From NCBI RefSeq assembly GCF_024758565.1, contig NZ_CP079199.1:549501-613500 (forward strand): a DNA stretch of 64,000 nucleotides. The letters run 5' to 3'. The stretch comes from Mesomycoplasma ovipneumoniae (GTDB lineage: Bacteria; Bacillota_I; Bacilli_A; Mycoplasmatales; Metamycoplasmataceae). Position 1 is the stretch's first letter. Each line of letters begins with the position of its first letter. The notes under the pieces are model-generated. The model did no database searches, was not told the origin of the DNA, and worked only from the letters and a program-made list of their open reading frames with translations. The position numbers were made by a program, and so were the translations under genes. Shown here in pieces: positions 31,803 through 43,079 of the stretch.

Positions 31803-33045
31803 TGAATTTCAGCAAAAAGTTGCTGAAATTCATGAAAAAATTAATTCAAAATCTAGTCCTGATATTAATTTTTTAGGGTGAAATGATTTTCCTAATTCCG
31901 CTGTTAATTTTGATGAAATTAAAAAAATGCAGCAAAAAATCCAAAAATTACATGATGAGTCTATTAATATTTTAGTTGTAATTGGAATTGGTGGTTCATA
32001 TTTGGGCGCAAAAGCCGCTATTGATTTTACAGGTGGTCTTGGTCCTTTTGATAATAAACCTGAGGTTATTTTTTTAGGAAATTCGTTATCATCAACAGAT
32101 TTAGCCCAAAAACTTGAATATTTAAAGACAAAAAAATTCGCAATTAATGTTATTTCCAAATCTGGATCAACAATTGAGCCAGCAGTAACATTTCAAATTT
32201 TATACCAATTTTTAGTTGATCAAGTTGGCGAAAAAGAAGCAAAAAATAGAACTTTTGTTACAACAGGCTTTAAATCTGGTGAACTTTTAGAAATAGCAAA
32301 AGCAAATAATTTTGAAACATTTGAAGTTATTGACTCAATTGGTGGTCGTTTTAGCGTTCTTTCATCTGTTGGATTTTTCCCAATGATATTTGCTGGAATT
32401 GATGTTTTTGAGGTAATTGAAGGAGCGAAACAAGCGCACAAGAGTTATTCAAAAGAGCTTGTTGAGGAAAATTTAGCCTATAAATACGCACTTTCTCGTT
32501 TTTTACTTTACAAAAATCACGACTATAAAACTGAAATTTTAGTTTCATATGAGCCATTTTTAATGTATTTTAATGAGTGGTGAAAACAACTTTTTGGTGA
32601 ATCTGAGGGAAAAGATTTAAAAGGAATTTTTCCAGCTTCTGCAATTTTTACTACAGATTTGCATTCACTTGGTCAATTTATTCAATCAGGAACTAAAAAT
32701 TTTTTTCAAACTGTAATTTATATAAATAAACCAAAATTTGACATTGAAATTAAAAAGTTACCAACTTTTGAAACAAAAATTAACACACTTTCAGGAAAAA
32801 CTTTAAATGAAATTAATTATCAAGCATTTTTAGCAACAACAATAGCGCATTCAGAGCAAGGAAACAATCCTAATTTTGTAATTCAAATTGAAGACAGCTC
32901 GCCAAAAACATTCGGTCACTTAGTAATGTTTTTTGAAAAAGCATGTGCAATGTCGGCTTATTTGCTCGGAGTTAACCCATTTAATCAACCTGGTGTTGAA
33001 GATTACAAAAAGGAGTTAGTGAAAAATTTAGGCTGATCTAAGTAA
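31756..33045 (+). CDS. pgi: Glucose-6-phosphate isomerase
   Basis: 429 codons from ATG 31756 to TAA 33043-33045; three TGA as Trp. Family motifs: VIGIGGSYLGAKA (about residues 75-87), VISKSGSTIEPA (sugar-phosphate loop), IGGRFSVLSSVG (about 195-206), catalytic Glu region FNEWWKQLFGESEGKD, and C-terminal Lys/His segment SEQGNNPNF...FGHLVMFFEKA. Converts glucose-6-P to fructose-6-P in glycolysis. Overlaps the S1 copy B ORF by 47 bases. Confidence 0.95.
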
Positions 33046-33090
33046 TTTTTTTGCCTTTTCCTGATCTTTCCAGTTTGATGAGATAATCTT

Positions 33091-33123
33091 AAAAAAGTGT
33101 CCGATTTTTTTGGGCACTTTTTT
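33091..33123 (+). terminator. Terminator after pgi
   Basis: AAAAAAGTGTCC / GGGCACTTTTTT stem around a T-rich loop, 45 bases after the pgi stop. Confidence 0.75.
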
Positions 33124-33132
33124 AACTTTTTT

Positions 33133-33627
33133 GGCAAATTCAGGAGTAATAACTATCAAAGCAAAAACACTAAATTTTAAATCTAACACTCATGAAAGAA
33201 AAATACAACAGCTATTTAAACTCAATGCAAATAGAAAACTCATTTTTATTTACAGTGAGCCTAAAAAAATATGTGAAGTTTTGAAAGAACAATAATTAAA
33301 AGCCCTAAATTTGTAGATTTCTAAACGGGTAAATTTAAGGCATTCCATCATATTTAAAAATATAATGGATAATTCGCATTTTCTGATTTTTTTATGACAA
33401 AAACATACGTGATTCCCCCTTAATTCAATATCAAAATTTATTAATTATTCTTAGTGATGCTAATTATAACATAACTTTATTTTAAACCAAGCATTTTTGC
33501 AAAAGGTTAATTTCGAAACTATAAAAATTAAGGTTTTAGCCTCAAAACACACGGATTTACTGGTATTTTTTGCATATTTAGATTCACTAAAAGTGAATTT
33601 TTGCCATCAAACTGCCAAACTCAGGAG
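33133..33627 (+). repeat. Left arm of a 500-bp inverted repeat pair
   Basis: About 495 bases whose reverse complement is at 46393-46898, roughly 85-90% alike by eye. Contains the tail of a possible decayed coding sequence (KLIFIYSEPKKICEVLKEQ, stop at 33293-33295), a GCCCTAAATTT / AAATTTAAGGC hairpin, and on the minus strand a promoter-like TTATAATT plus AAGGGGGA before an ATG that stops after four codons. This fits a degraded mobile element. It fills most of the 840-base gap between pgi and the methyltransferase; 33628-33850 is plain AT-rich spacer. Confidence 0.8.
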
Positions 33628-33852
33628 TTAAAATTTAAGTTGATCTAACAATTTTTTTTAGATTTTTGCTCTAAAAAATAAAGAAAATTAAAAAATAAAC
33701 TCGGACAAAAAGCCAACACCTTACTGTTAACTTTTTTTGTCTTGGTTTATTTTGACCTGGTTTTTTTAAAAATTTGCTATAAATTTATACGCTTTTTGTA
33801 AAATTTACGATTTCTATAGTCTTTGAATTTACTTTAAGTTTTTATTACGCGT

Positions 33853-33858
33853 TATAAT
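33853..33858 (+). promoter_or_regulatory. -10 box of the methyltransferase-endonuclease unit
   Basis: TATAAT 30 bases before the ATG at 33888; AAAGG serves as SD. Confidence 0.6.
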
Positions 33859-33887
33859 ATAAAGTAATTTTTGAAGAAAGGTTATTT

Positions 33888-35104
<1,217 letters not shown>

Positions 35105-35107
35105 TAG

Positions 35108-36307
35108 ATGAGTGCAACTTTGAGATGGAGTAAATTAAAAATTAAAAGCAAATCACAAAACAAAAATAAACCACAATTTAAAGGGGAAATATTTTTTGTT
35201 TATGATACTGAAAGTTTAGTAATTCATCATTTTTATATTGAAATTAAGAGTTGTGTCATGTCTAAATTAGTAACTCAAAGTCATAGAAAATACCATGAAC
35301 AAAACCATATTAATAAAACAAGATGTTGTTATTATAAAAAAAGAGAAGAGTTTTTTAATAGTCTTGAGCAAAAAGTTGTTCAAAAAGACAGAGAATCTAA
35401 AATTTATAATCAAGATGATTTACAAATCTTAAATAATGATGAAATTGCACAGTTAAATAAACTATTAAGAACACCAAATTTTTTAACCACAATTAAAAGT
35501 TTATCTACATTTATCTATGGTACCAATCCAACTGGAGAATTATTTAAACCTGAAAATGCTCCTATTATTTTAGATGATGAGGGAAAATTTGGAAAAAATA
35601 CCAGTTATTTTGCACTCTTTTTCACACATTATTCTGATTTTAAAAATAATAATAAAAAAAATAATAAAAATGAATATGATGGTATTTATAAGAATATTTA
35701 TAAGGATAATGATTTATTAGATGATAAAAATTATTTTGATAGATTTAAAGAAGCTCCTAATAATTCAAAACTTTACAATGTTTATCAATTATTTGTAAAA
35801 CTCACTAGCAATAAATTAAATATAGAAAGTGGCAAGAAAGTTTTAGCAGATATTAAAAAGCGTTTATCATTACATGAAATTAATTATTTAGTAAAAAAAG
35901 AAAGAACAAAAATGAAAAATATTAAGATAGATTCTATTAATATTCTTGATTTGGATAAACAAATTCCTTTAGACAAGGCACATATTTTCCCAGTTGAAAG
36001 AATTAAAGATAAAATAGTAAAACTAGTAAATATGGAAAGCCAAGAGCTTGACAGTTGTCAAGTAAAAAACTTTCTTAAAAAAATCACAGAAGCTCATAAT
36101 TTAATAGCTTTAGATAAAAATTCACATAGTCAGTTTGATAGAAATAAATTTACATGAGATTCCAAAAATGGAAAATTGGTGATTAAATGTTGCAACTCAC
36201 CACAACCATGCAAGCATATATCTAATCAAATTACCGATCTTCCAAAAGAAAAAATTACTCCTGATATTTTAAATAATCTCGATTTAAGAAATTCTGGGAA
36301 TATTTAG
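35108..36307 (+). CDS. HNH-type endonuclease, probable type II restriction enzyme
   Basis: 399 codons from ATG 35108 to TAG 36305-36307; TGA at 36155 is Trp. C-terminal HNH/His-Me-finger pattern: DKAHIFPVERI (about residues 288-298, His of the first strand), then EAHNLIALDKNSHSQFD (about 328-344), with Asn and the final His. Cys pairs are seen near residues 94-95 and at 360-370 (KCCNSPQPCKH), perhaps for zinc. The N-terminal 280 residues are unlike anything I can name and include a Lys/Asn-rich insertion. Four bases after the methyltransferase stop, so it is the natural restriction partner and is probably translationally coupled. Confidence 0.75.
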
Positions 36308-36329
36308 TTTTTTGGTTCACTAAGTTTCC

Positions 36330-36662
36330 TTATTCTGATTCATTTTTAGTTATTTCGTAATATCTCTTAGCTATTTCTATTAATTCTTCTATTGTAAATT
36401 CGTTTCAATCAGGTTCAATTTGTTTTTTAGGTTTGCGACTACCCGGCTTTCTCTTCGGACCCTTTTTATTTAATAATTGATCTTGCATACCATTATTATA
36501 GCATCGAATATTTTTTTTGATCCTTAGATCTAGATGTTTTCCGGTTATAAAATTTGTATCTGGCGAAATATCATTTATATAATTTATTGTTTGTTTTGAT
36601 CCAAATTCATTGTAAATTTTATAAATCATATCAAACTCATATTTTATAAAGTGTCTTGACAT
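36330..36662 (-). CDS. IS3-family OrfA-like protein (orphan transposase fragment)
   Basis: 110 codons from ATG 36662 (SD AAAAAGGAG) to TAA 36330-36332. N-terminal helix-turn-helix-like region (KYEFDMIYKIYNEFGSKQTI), then a basic linker GPKRKPGSRKPKK and the acidic helix WNEFTIEELIEIAKRYYEI, which is the layout of OrfA from mycoplasmal IS3-type elements. No OrfB integrase (DDE domain) or terminal repeats follow, so it is an orphan. It could instead be a small DNA-binding regulator. Sits between the endonuclease and rpmA. Confidence 0.65.
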
Positions 36663-36693
36663 TAGTATTCTCCTTTTTGTTGCATTTGAAAAT

Positions 36694-36728
36694 TTAAAAA
36701 AGCTAACACCCAAAGTGTCAGCTTTTTT
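36694..36728 (-). terminator. Terminator of rplU-rpmA
   Basis: AGCTGACAC / GTGTTAGCT stem (36701-36723) with T run on the minus strand. Confidence 0.8.
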
Positions 36729-36733
36729 AAATT

Positions 36734-36988
36734 TTAATCGCTAACAATAACTGTTGCATATTTGCGCTTTCTAGTTTTATGGAATTTTACAATTCCATCA
36801 GCAAGTGCAAATAAAGTATCATCGCCACCAATTCCAACATTTAATCCAGGGTAAATTTTAGTTCCCCTTTGACGGTAAATTATTGAACCAGTTAGCGCAA
36901 ATTGTCCATCAGCGATTTTTTGGCCGAGTCTACGACCTATCGAATCACGGCCATTCTTGGTAGAACCACCAGCTTTGGTCTTTGCCAT
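36734..36988 (-). CDS. rpmA: 50S ribosomal protein L27
   Basis: 84 residues starting [20 protein letters not shown], with [14 protein letters not shown] and the [10 protein letters not shown] end. The mature-type N-terminus reaches the peptidyl-transferase centre. In Firmicutes L27 is made with a short N-terminal extension removed by the protease Prp, whose gene lies between rplU and rpmA. Here there is no extension and only 7 bases between the genes, so both are absent. Confidence 0.96.
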   Translation of the reverse strand: MAKTKAGGSTKNGRDSIGRRLGQKIADGQFALTGSIIYRQRGTKIYPGLNVGIGGDDTLFALADGIVKFHKTRKRKYATVIVSD

Positions 36989-36995
36989 TTCTAAA

Positions 36996-37295
36996 TTATC
37001 CCTTCAATTCTGTTATTTTTACGCGAGTAAAGGGTTGTCTGTGCCCTAATTTACGTTTGTGAGTTGATTTTGGATTGTGACGGTAAACGACAATTTTTTT
37101 ACCACGGCCTTGTTTTTCGACAATGCCAACAACAGTTGCATTTTCAACAAAAGGAGTCCCAATTTTTCCATTAATAAAAAGAACATCTGTGAAAATTACA
37201 CTTTCACCTTCATTTTTATCAATTTTTTCAATAAAAATTGTTTGATCCTTTTCAACTAAAAGCTGTTTACCACCGGTTTTAATAATTGCAAACAT
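36996..37295 (-). CDS. rplU: 50S ribosomal protein L21
   Basis: 99 residues. Family start [14 protein letters not shown], the [13 protein letters not shown] middle and the [24 protein letters not shown] end are all present. Binds 23S rRNA domain II. First gene of rplU-rpmA; its about 95-base leader (37296-37390) begins downstream of a TATAAT at 37397-37402. Confidence 0.96.
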   Translation of the reverse strand: MFAIIKTGGKQLLVEKDQTIFIEKIDKNEGESVIFTDVLFINGKIGTPFVENATVVGIVEKQGRGKKIVVYRHNPKSTHKRKLGHRQPFTRVKITELKG

Positions 37296-37402
37296 AAGAT
37301 GCTCCTATGAATAATCATCCTAAAGGCACTAAATACTGAAATTATTTAGATTTTAACCTTTTTGGTATGGGATGGTTTAACAAAATAAACAAAAAAATTA
37401 TA
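37296..37402 (-). promoter_or_regulatory. rplU promoter and leader
   Basis: TATAAT at 37397-37402 (minus), followed by a leader with ACCATCCCATACC and a GGAGC SD before the ATG. L21 leaders regulate this operon in Firmicutes; I cannot confirm the fold here. Confidence 0.45.
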
Positions 37403-37445
37403 CCACTTTTATTAAAAAATCAAAAAAATTATTTTTTTAGTTTGC

Positions 37446-37451
37446 TATAAT
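37446..37451 (+). promoter_or_regulatory. ung -10 box
   Basis: TATAAT only 8 bases before the ung ATG, so the transcript is probably leaderless. Confidence 0.55.
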
Positions 37452-37458
37452 TTGACCT

Positions 37459-38118
37459 ATGAAATCTAACCTAACTTTTGCCACCTTTTTAGAACAAGAA
37501 ACAAAAAAAACTTATTTCCAACAGCTTGAAAAAACACTAGAAGTTGAATACAAAAATTACCAAATATACCCGCAAAAACAAGATTTATTTCGCGCCATCG
37601 AGCTAACAAGTCTTGAAAATTTAAAAATAGTTATTGTCGGCCAAGACCCTTATCATCAAAAAGGACAAGCAGATGGACTTGCTTTTTCCAGTCGGGCGAA
37701 AATTTTACCACCATCGCTTAAAAATCTTTTTTCTGAAATAAAAAAATCATATCCAAACTTTTCAAAAACAGATGGAAATCTCCAAAATTGAGCAAAACAA
37801 GGCGTTCTTTTGCTAAATATAGTTCTTTCTGTTAGAGAATCAAGTCCTAATTCACATGCAAAAATAGGATGAGAAACTTTTAGTCTTAATTTAATAAATT
37901 TTATAGTGGCCAACAAAAAAGACGTTGTCTTTTTAATTTTAGGCCAAAAAGCTAAAACTTGCCTTAAAAATGTTGACTTTTCTGCTCAAAAAGTGTTTTT
38001 TTATTCACATCCTTCGCCCTTAGGTTTTTGAAGATCACTTGAGAATTCAAGAGTTTTTGGGAAAATGAATGATTTTTTAAAACTAAAAAATAAAGAGCAA
38101 ATTAATTGGAATTTATAG
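37459..38118 (+). CDS. ung: Uracil-DNA glycosylase
   Basis: 219 codons, stop TAG 38116-38118; three TGA as Trp. Family 1 motifs: VGQDPYHQKGQADGLAFSS (about residues 58-76, catalytic Asp and uracil-binding pocket), GVLLLNIVLSV, and HPSPLG (about 186-191, catalytic His). Removes uracil from DNA, important in a genome so AT-rich. Starts from its own leaderless-type promoter, divergent from rplU. Confidence 0.96.
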
Positions 38119-38127
38119 AAAAAAGTG

Positions 38128-38133
38128 TATAAT
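38128..38133 (+). promoter_or_regulatory. -10 box of the M42 peptidase gene
   Basis: TATAAT 32 bases before the ATG, with AAAGGAA as SD. Confidence 0.55.
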
Positions 38134-38164
38134 TTCATATCAAAAACGTTTAAAGGAATTTGTT

Positions 38165-39235
38165 ATGCAGATATTAGAAAAATTAAAAAAATATTGCGAT
38201 ATTGATGGGATGTCCCGTTATGAGGACGAAATTGTTGCTGAATTAAAAAGATCAACTGCTAATCTTGATTTAAGTTATTCTCGTGACGGTTTTGGGTCAT
38301 TGATTATGCAACAAAAAAAGCAAAATTCTGGACCTAAAATAGTTGTTGCAGCACATATGGATGAGGTTGGTTTCATTGTTTTAGATATTACCGAAAAAGG
38401 TTATATAAAAGTAAAATCTGTTGGTGGTATTTGAGGAAACGCTGTAATTGGTGCTAAATTTAAGTTAATAAATTCTTTAGGACAAGAATTTTACGGTGTT
38501 GCTGGTCATACTTCAATTCACATTATGGAACGTCAGAAAATTGAAAAAGCTTTGATGGTAAAAGATCTTTACTTTGATTTTGGATTTAGATCAAAAAAAG
38601 AAGCCCAAGATCTTTCAGTTGAAATAGGAAACAGAATTTACTTTAGCAATCCTAGTTTTTTGATGCATAATCAAGATTATTTTGCATCAAAAGCGATAGA
38701 TAACCGTGCTGGTGTTGTTGTAATTGACGAACTTGCTCACCGTTTGCATAATAAAAATTTAAAATCTAATCCAATTTTAGTAGGAACTGTCCAAGAAGAA
38801 GTCGGGTCACGTGGTGCAAAAATGGTTGCAAAAATGATTAATGCTGATGTTGCTTTTGCAATTGACACAGGTGCTGCGCACGATACCGAGGATGCAATCC
38901 CTGGCGTGCAAAAATTAGGAGCCGGTGTTGCTATTGACATTGCAGATGGTGGTGCATTGATGGATCCAAGACTTGTAGACATTATTTTTCGAATTGCCAA
39001 AGAAAGAAACATACCGATTTACCGATATGTTTCTCAAGGTGGTGGGACTGATGCAGAAGAGCTTCAATATTCTGGATACGGAACTCCTACAGTTAGCATC
39101 TCAATTCCGCAGCGCTATTTACATTCAACATATGGCCTAATTAGTATTTCTGACATTAAAGCTGCAACTGATTTAATTGAGGCTTTTATTTTAGAATTTG
39201 GCCAAGAAGAAAATGAACAATTAATTTATAAATAA
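38165..39235 (+). CDS. M42 family glutamyl-type aminopeptidase
   Basis: 356 codons; TGA at 38432 is Trp. Metal and catalytic motifs of tetrahedral M42 peptidases: AAHMDEVGFIV (about residues 66-76, His and catalytic Asp), ASKAIDNRAGV (bridging Asp, about 176-186), VQEEVGSRGAK (catalytic Glu-Glu, about 209-219), AIDTGAAHDTE, and IPQRYLHS (His, about 315-322). Cleaves N-terminal residues from peptides and so feeds amino acid uptake in a cell that makes none. Monocistronic. Confidence 0.93.
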
Positions 39236-39282
39236 TAGTTTAAAATTCTTTTTGTTATATTTGAAATTTAATAGTAATTAAG

Positions 39283-39558
39283 CTAATAAATAAAATAAAT
39301 TGGTTGTTTTAGTGCTTTTTCTGCTTCTGCTTTAGCAAGTTTTGAATCATCTCATTTTACAGTATGACCGTCACTTTTAATTTCACCGGATCCTGTTGTA
39401 AAAGTTCGATAAACAGCCGCAGCGCCCAATAAAGCAGGTGCTATTTTTCCGACTGCAGTTGCTATGTTTGAAATAACAGCAAAAGCACCAGCTCCGCCAG
39501 TTTCATATTTATCTTTTTCGCTTAATTTAACGAAATTTTGGTTTGGTTGTTTTTTCAT
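39283..39558 (-). CDS. Bacteriocin-like peptide with double-glycine leader
   Basis: 91 codons from ATG 39558 (SD AAAGGAG) to TAG 39283-39285, TGA 39352 as Trp. A 22-residue charged leader ending KLSEKDKYETGG is followed by a hydrophobic Ala/Gly-rich segment (AGAFAVISNIATAVGKIAPALLGAAAVY, in two parts, residues 23-50, with GxxxxG-type spacing) and a polar tail with KLAKAEAEKALKQ. This is the build of class II bacteriocin precursors cut by C39-peptidase ABC exporters. The leader matches the consensus loosely (Leu-Ser and GG, but no Ile at -4). No exporter or immunity gene adjoins it. Divergent from the LRR protein gene. Confidence 0.6.
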
Positions 39559-39633
39559 TATTTGTATCTCCTTTCACCCAAAGTTAGTCAAACGCCCAAA
39601 AAACATCTAAAAAAGGAAAAATTTAGGTAAAAA

Positions 39634-40425
39634 GTGCAAGTTTTCATATTATCCCGCGATGAAGCATTAAAAATAATTAAAAATCCAAAATTTTTGCAAG
39701 GAAAAATTTTGGATTTATCATCCTTTAATTTTCAAGAAATTGATGATTTTGCTTTTTCAGGAATGAATTTAGAAATAAAAAAACTAATTTTGCCAAATTC
39801 ACTTTTAAAAATTGGCGAGTCTGCTTTCATGTTAAATAAAATTGAGGAAGTAGTTTTTGGCCCAAATGTTGAAATTATTTTAGACTCAGCTTTTGAATCT
39901 AATATAATAAGGAATATTAAAATTCCTGAAAAAGTAACTATATTAAATAGCTCAGTTTTTGCAGGTAATCAAATTGAAAACCTCGTAATTCCTGAATGAG
40001 TTAGCCAAATTAAATCTGATTCATTTGCTGACAATAGTATCCAAACCATTAAATTTAATTCGAACAAAATTAATGTTGATATTTACTCTTTTGTTGGAAA
40101 CTCACCAAAAAAAATCGATATTTTTGGTGAGTTTTCTTTTAAAAATGAAAGTAAGTTGTTGAATTTCTATAAAGTTAAACTGGATTTTTTCAAAAATTTT
40201 GACAAATTTGAAAATAACTTCAAAATTATTGTTGACAATTTTGAAGTTAGCCAAATTTTCTTATCATTTAATTGAGAGAATTTAGAGACTGTAAACTTAA
40301 TTTCCCCTCATTTTCAAACTGAAAAAGAACTTGAAATTTTTATTAACAAGTCAAAAATAGATAAAAATCTTCATTTTGAAGGTTCAGGGTCTGATTTTTT
40401 GAAAAAAATATTAAAAATTTGCTAA
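39634..40425 (+). CDS. Cytoplasmic leucine-rich-repeat (LRR_5) protein
   Basis: 263 codons from GTG 39634 to TAA 40423-40425, two TGA as Trp. No signal peptide. Residues about 22-150 contain BspA-type LRR_5 repeats (EIDDFAFSGMNLEIKKLILP, KIGESAFMLNKIEEVVFG, ILDSAFESNIIRNIKIP). The C-terminal 110 residues have no repeats. Related in its repeats to the lipoprotein at 18689 but lacking export signals, so it would act inside the cell. Start uncertain; no ATG precedes the first repeat. Function unknown. Confidence 0.7.
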
Positions 40426-40514
40426 TATTTTTTAGTTTGATATTATAATTATAAATAATTTTTTATATATTTTCAACAATTTGAAAACTAAAAACAAGGA
40501 CACAAACAAAAATC

Positions 40515-41951
40515 ATGAATGCAATGAAAAATTATATTTCAAAAAGAACGAAAATAATTGCAACAATCGGCCCATCGACCCAAGACTATGAGGTTTTAAA
40601 AAAATTAGTTTTGGCTGGAGTTAGTGTAATTCGGGCTAATTTTTCTCACGGAACATATGAAGAGCAGCGTCAAAAATTCGAAAATGCTCGTAAAGCTTCT
40701 GAAGAACTTCAAATTCCGATTTCAATTATGCTTGACACAAAAGGGCCTGAAATCCGTGTAGGTAAAATTCTTAATGGTTCGCAAAAAATTCTTGCAAATC
40801 AACACTTAACTGTCCTAACTGATAAAGATTCTTATGAAAATTTTGAAGGAACTGACCAAATAATAACTGTTTCACACGAAATTGATAAAGACTTAAAAGT
40901 TGGCGACAGAGTTCTTTTTGATGATGGCAAATTACAATCAGAAGTTGTTGAAATTGAAGATGGAAAAGTTGTAGTAAAGACAAAAAATTCTCACATTTTA
41001 AAACCAAATAAGCGCCTAAATATGCCTGGTGTTCCTTTTTCATTACCTTTTTTATCGCAAAAAGATATTAACGACGTGCTTTTTGGCATTTCAGAAAATA
41101 TTAATTATGTTGCTGCATCCTTTGTAAATTCAGCAGAAAATGTCAAAGAATTACGTAAACTTTTAGATGAAAACGGTGGTTCTCACATTCAAATAATTTC
41201 AAAAATCGAATCTACTTTAGGTCTTGAAAATATCGATGAAATTATCGAGTTATCCGATGGAATTATGGTAGCCCGTGGTGATTTAGGATTGGAAGTTCCT
41301 TATGAAGAAGTTCCATATCAACAAAAAAGAATAATTAGAAAATGTCGTTTTGCTGGCAAAACTGTTGTTGTTGCGACACAAATGCTTGATTCAATGGAAA
41401 AATCTTCTCAACCAACCCGTGCTGAGGTTTCTGATGTTTATTGAGCAACTGAATTAGGTGCTGATGCAACAATGTTGTCTGGTGAATCAGCTCAAGGACA
41501 ATTTCCAATTGAGTCCGTTCAGGTTATGTCCGTAATTAATAAAAGAGCAGAAAAAGAGTTCTATAATAAGCTTTTTTATACAAAACAGTTGGCAGTAATT
41601 ACCAAAAATTCAAAAGGTCCTCGAGCAAAAATTGCTCACAAATTAGCTCACCTTGCTTACGAAAATGAAATAAAATATACTGTTGTTCTATCAAGAACCG
41701 GTGAACTTTTAAAAGCAATAGCTAAGTTTCGTCCAAATACCGCCGTTATTGGTGTTGTAAATAATGAAAAATTAATTTCAGGATTTGGAATAACATCTTC
41801 AGTTTTTGTTTCAATTAATTCTATTTCCGAATTTAACGCGATAAAAGGTGACTTTAATTTAGCACGCAATGTTTTAAAACCGTTTGGAGCTGAAAAGGGA
41901 GACACCTTTTTAGTTGTAGAAAACGAAAAAATGGTGCAATTTGTTTATTAA
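40515..41951 (+). CDS. pyk: Pyruvate kinase
   Basis: 478 codons; TGA 41442 is Trp. Motifs: [26 protein letters not shown] (about residues 40-51), [12 protein letters not shown] (about 75-86), [18 protein letters not shown] with the catalytic Lys, [15 protein letters not shown] (about 252-266), and [26 protein letters not shown]. Turns PEP and ADP into pyruvate and ATP. The two nearby Met codons (40515, 40524) leave the exact start open. Confidence 0.96.
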
Positions 41952-41996
41952 TTTTTAAATTTTTAAAAATTTGCTTTTGAAAATTTAAAAATTAAG

Positions 41997-42180
41997 TATA
42001 ATTATAATGCAAATTTTTATTTGCAGAAAGTAGATTTGCTCTCACCTGAAGATCGCAAGATCTTGGGTTTACCTAGCAAACAAAGATTATTATTTTTTTG
42101 TTTAAATTATAATTTAATACTTTTTAAGATTTTTGTATAAACACAGTAAAAACCATTGAAAATGGAGATAAATTTAAATT
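41997..42180 (+). promoter_or_regulatory. infC-rpmI-rplT promoter and structured leader
   Basis: Overlapping TATAAT boxes at 41997-42002 and 42003-42008, then a leader of about 160 bases. It folds as TTTGCT (42035-42040) with AGCAAA (42075-42080) enclosing a perfect AAGATC-GCAA-GATCTT tetraloop hairpin (42049-42064), followed by a T-rich run near 42091. L20 or IF3 leaders control this operon in Firmicutes by attenuation; the position and shape fit. Confidence 0.6.
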
Positions 42181-42831
42181 TTGAATCCTAAAAATCTTTT
42201 TCAAAGAAAACCACAACAAGATCACCAAATTAACGAAAATATTATGTTTCCTAACGTTTTTTTAGTAGGATCTGACAACGAAAAAATTGGAAAAACTCCG
42301 ACTAAAGAAGCGCTTGAACTTGCAAAATCCAAAGGACTTGACTTAGTTTTAATTTCAATTAAAGAAGTAAAAACTAAAGATGAAAAAGTTCAAAAAGTTC
42401 CAATAGCGAAAATTCTTGATTATGGTAAGTTTCGTTACGACATAAAAAAGAAAAAAAAGGAAGAAAAGGAAAAGCAATCCTTTACTAATAACCGCGAAAT
42501 ACGGGTTAGTTTTAATATTAACAAGCAAGATATTCTTGTAAAATCAAAAAAAGCTAGAGAGTTTATTCTTGATGGCGACCGTGTGAAAATTGCTCTTCGT
42601 TTTCGTGGTCGTGAAATTACCCGAATTGATCAAGGTAAAATAACACTTGAGATATTTTTTGACCAATTGAAATACATTGCAAAAAAAAGCAAGGAAATTT
42701 CGCAAAACGGTAATTTTTTAGTTATGCATCTTGAACGTGATCGCAAAAAACTACCTAAATTCACTTCTTCAAAACAGCTAAAAGAACTATTAGAATACGA
42801 AGAAATTCAAAATAAGGAAAAAAATGCCTAA
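42181..42831 (+). CDS. infC: Translation initiation factor IF-3, TTG start
   Basis: 216 codons from TTG 42181, 10 bases after GGAG; the first ATG (42244) would cut off the conserved QINENI segment, so the non-ATG start is preferred. infC commonly uses rare starts so that IF-3 can sense its own level. N-domain about residues 15-85 ([28 protein letters not shown]), Lys-rich linker, C-domain with [16 protein letters not shown] and RFRGREI. First gene of infC-rpmI-rplT; rpmI overlaps by 8 bases. Confidence 0.95.
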   Translation: MNPKNLFQRKPQQDHQINENIMFPNVFLVGSDNEKIGKTPTKEALELAKSKGLDLVLISIKEVKTKDEKVQKVPIAKILDYGKFRYDIKKKKKEEKEKQSFTNNREIRVSFNINKQDILVKSKKAREFILDGDRVKIALRFRGREITRIDQGKITLEIFFDQLKYIAKKSKEISQNGNFLVMHLERDRKKLPKFTSSKQLKELLEYEEIQNKEKNA

Positions 42832-43018
42832 AATCAAACTAAAAACAAAGTCAGCATTGAAAAAAAGAATTAAGGTTACTGCAACCGGAAAAATTAAACA
42901 CGGACATGCATATCGCTCACATTTAGCGCAAAATAAAACTACAAAACAAAAGCGCCAATCAAGAAAAGCTACTTTAATCGATCCTTCAGATTATAAAAGA
43001 ATAAAAAAACTAATTTAA
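42824..43018 (+). CDS. rpmI: 50S ribosomal protein L35
   Basis: 64 residues, all basic, with [19 protein letters not shown] and [20 protein letters not shown] typical of L35. Overlaps the infC end by 8 bases. Confidence 0.96.
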   Translation: MPKIKLKTKSALKKRIKVTATGKIKHGHAYRSHLAQNKTTKQKRQSRKATLIDPSDYKRIKKLI

Positions 43019-43079
43019 TTAATTCAAAGAATTCGCTAAATTTTTTGAAACTACATTATATAAAAGGAGAAATTTTATT

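Noticed and set aside
39634..40425. Functional link between the bacteriocin-like peptide and the divergent LRR protein (toxin and immunity or sensor)
   Set aside because: Only adjacency supports it; the LRR protein has no membrane segment or immunity-like feature.
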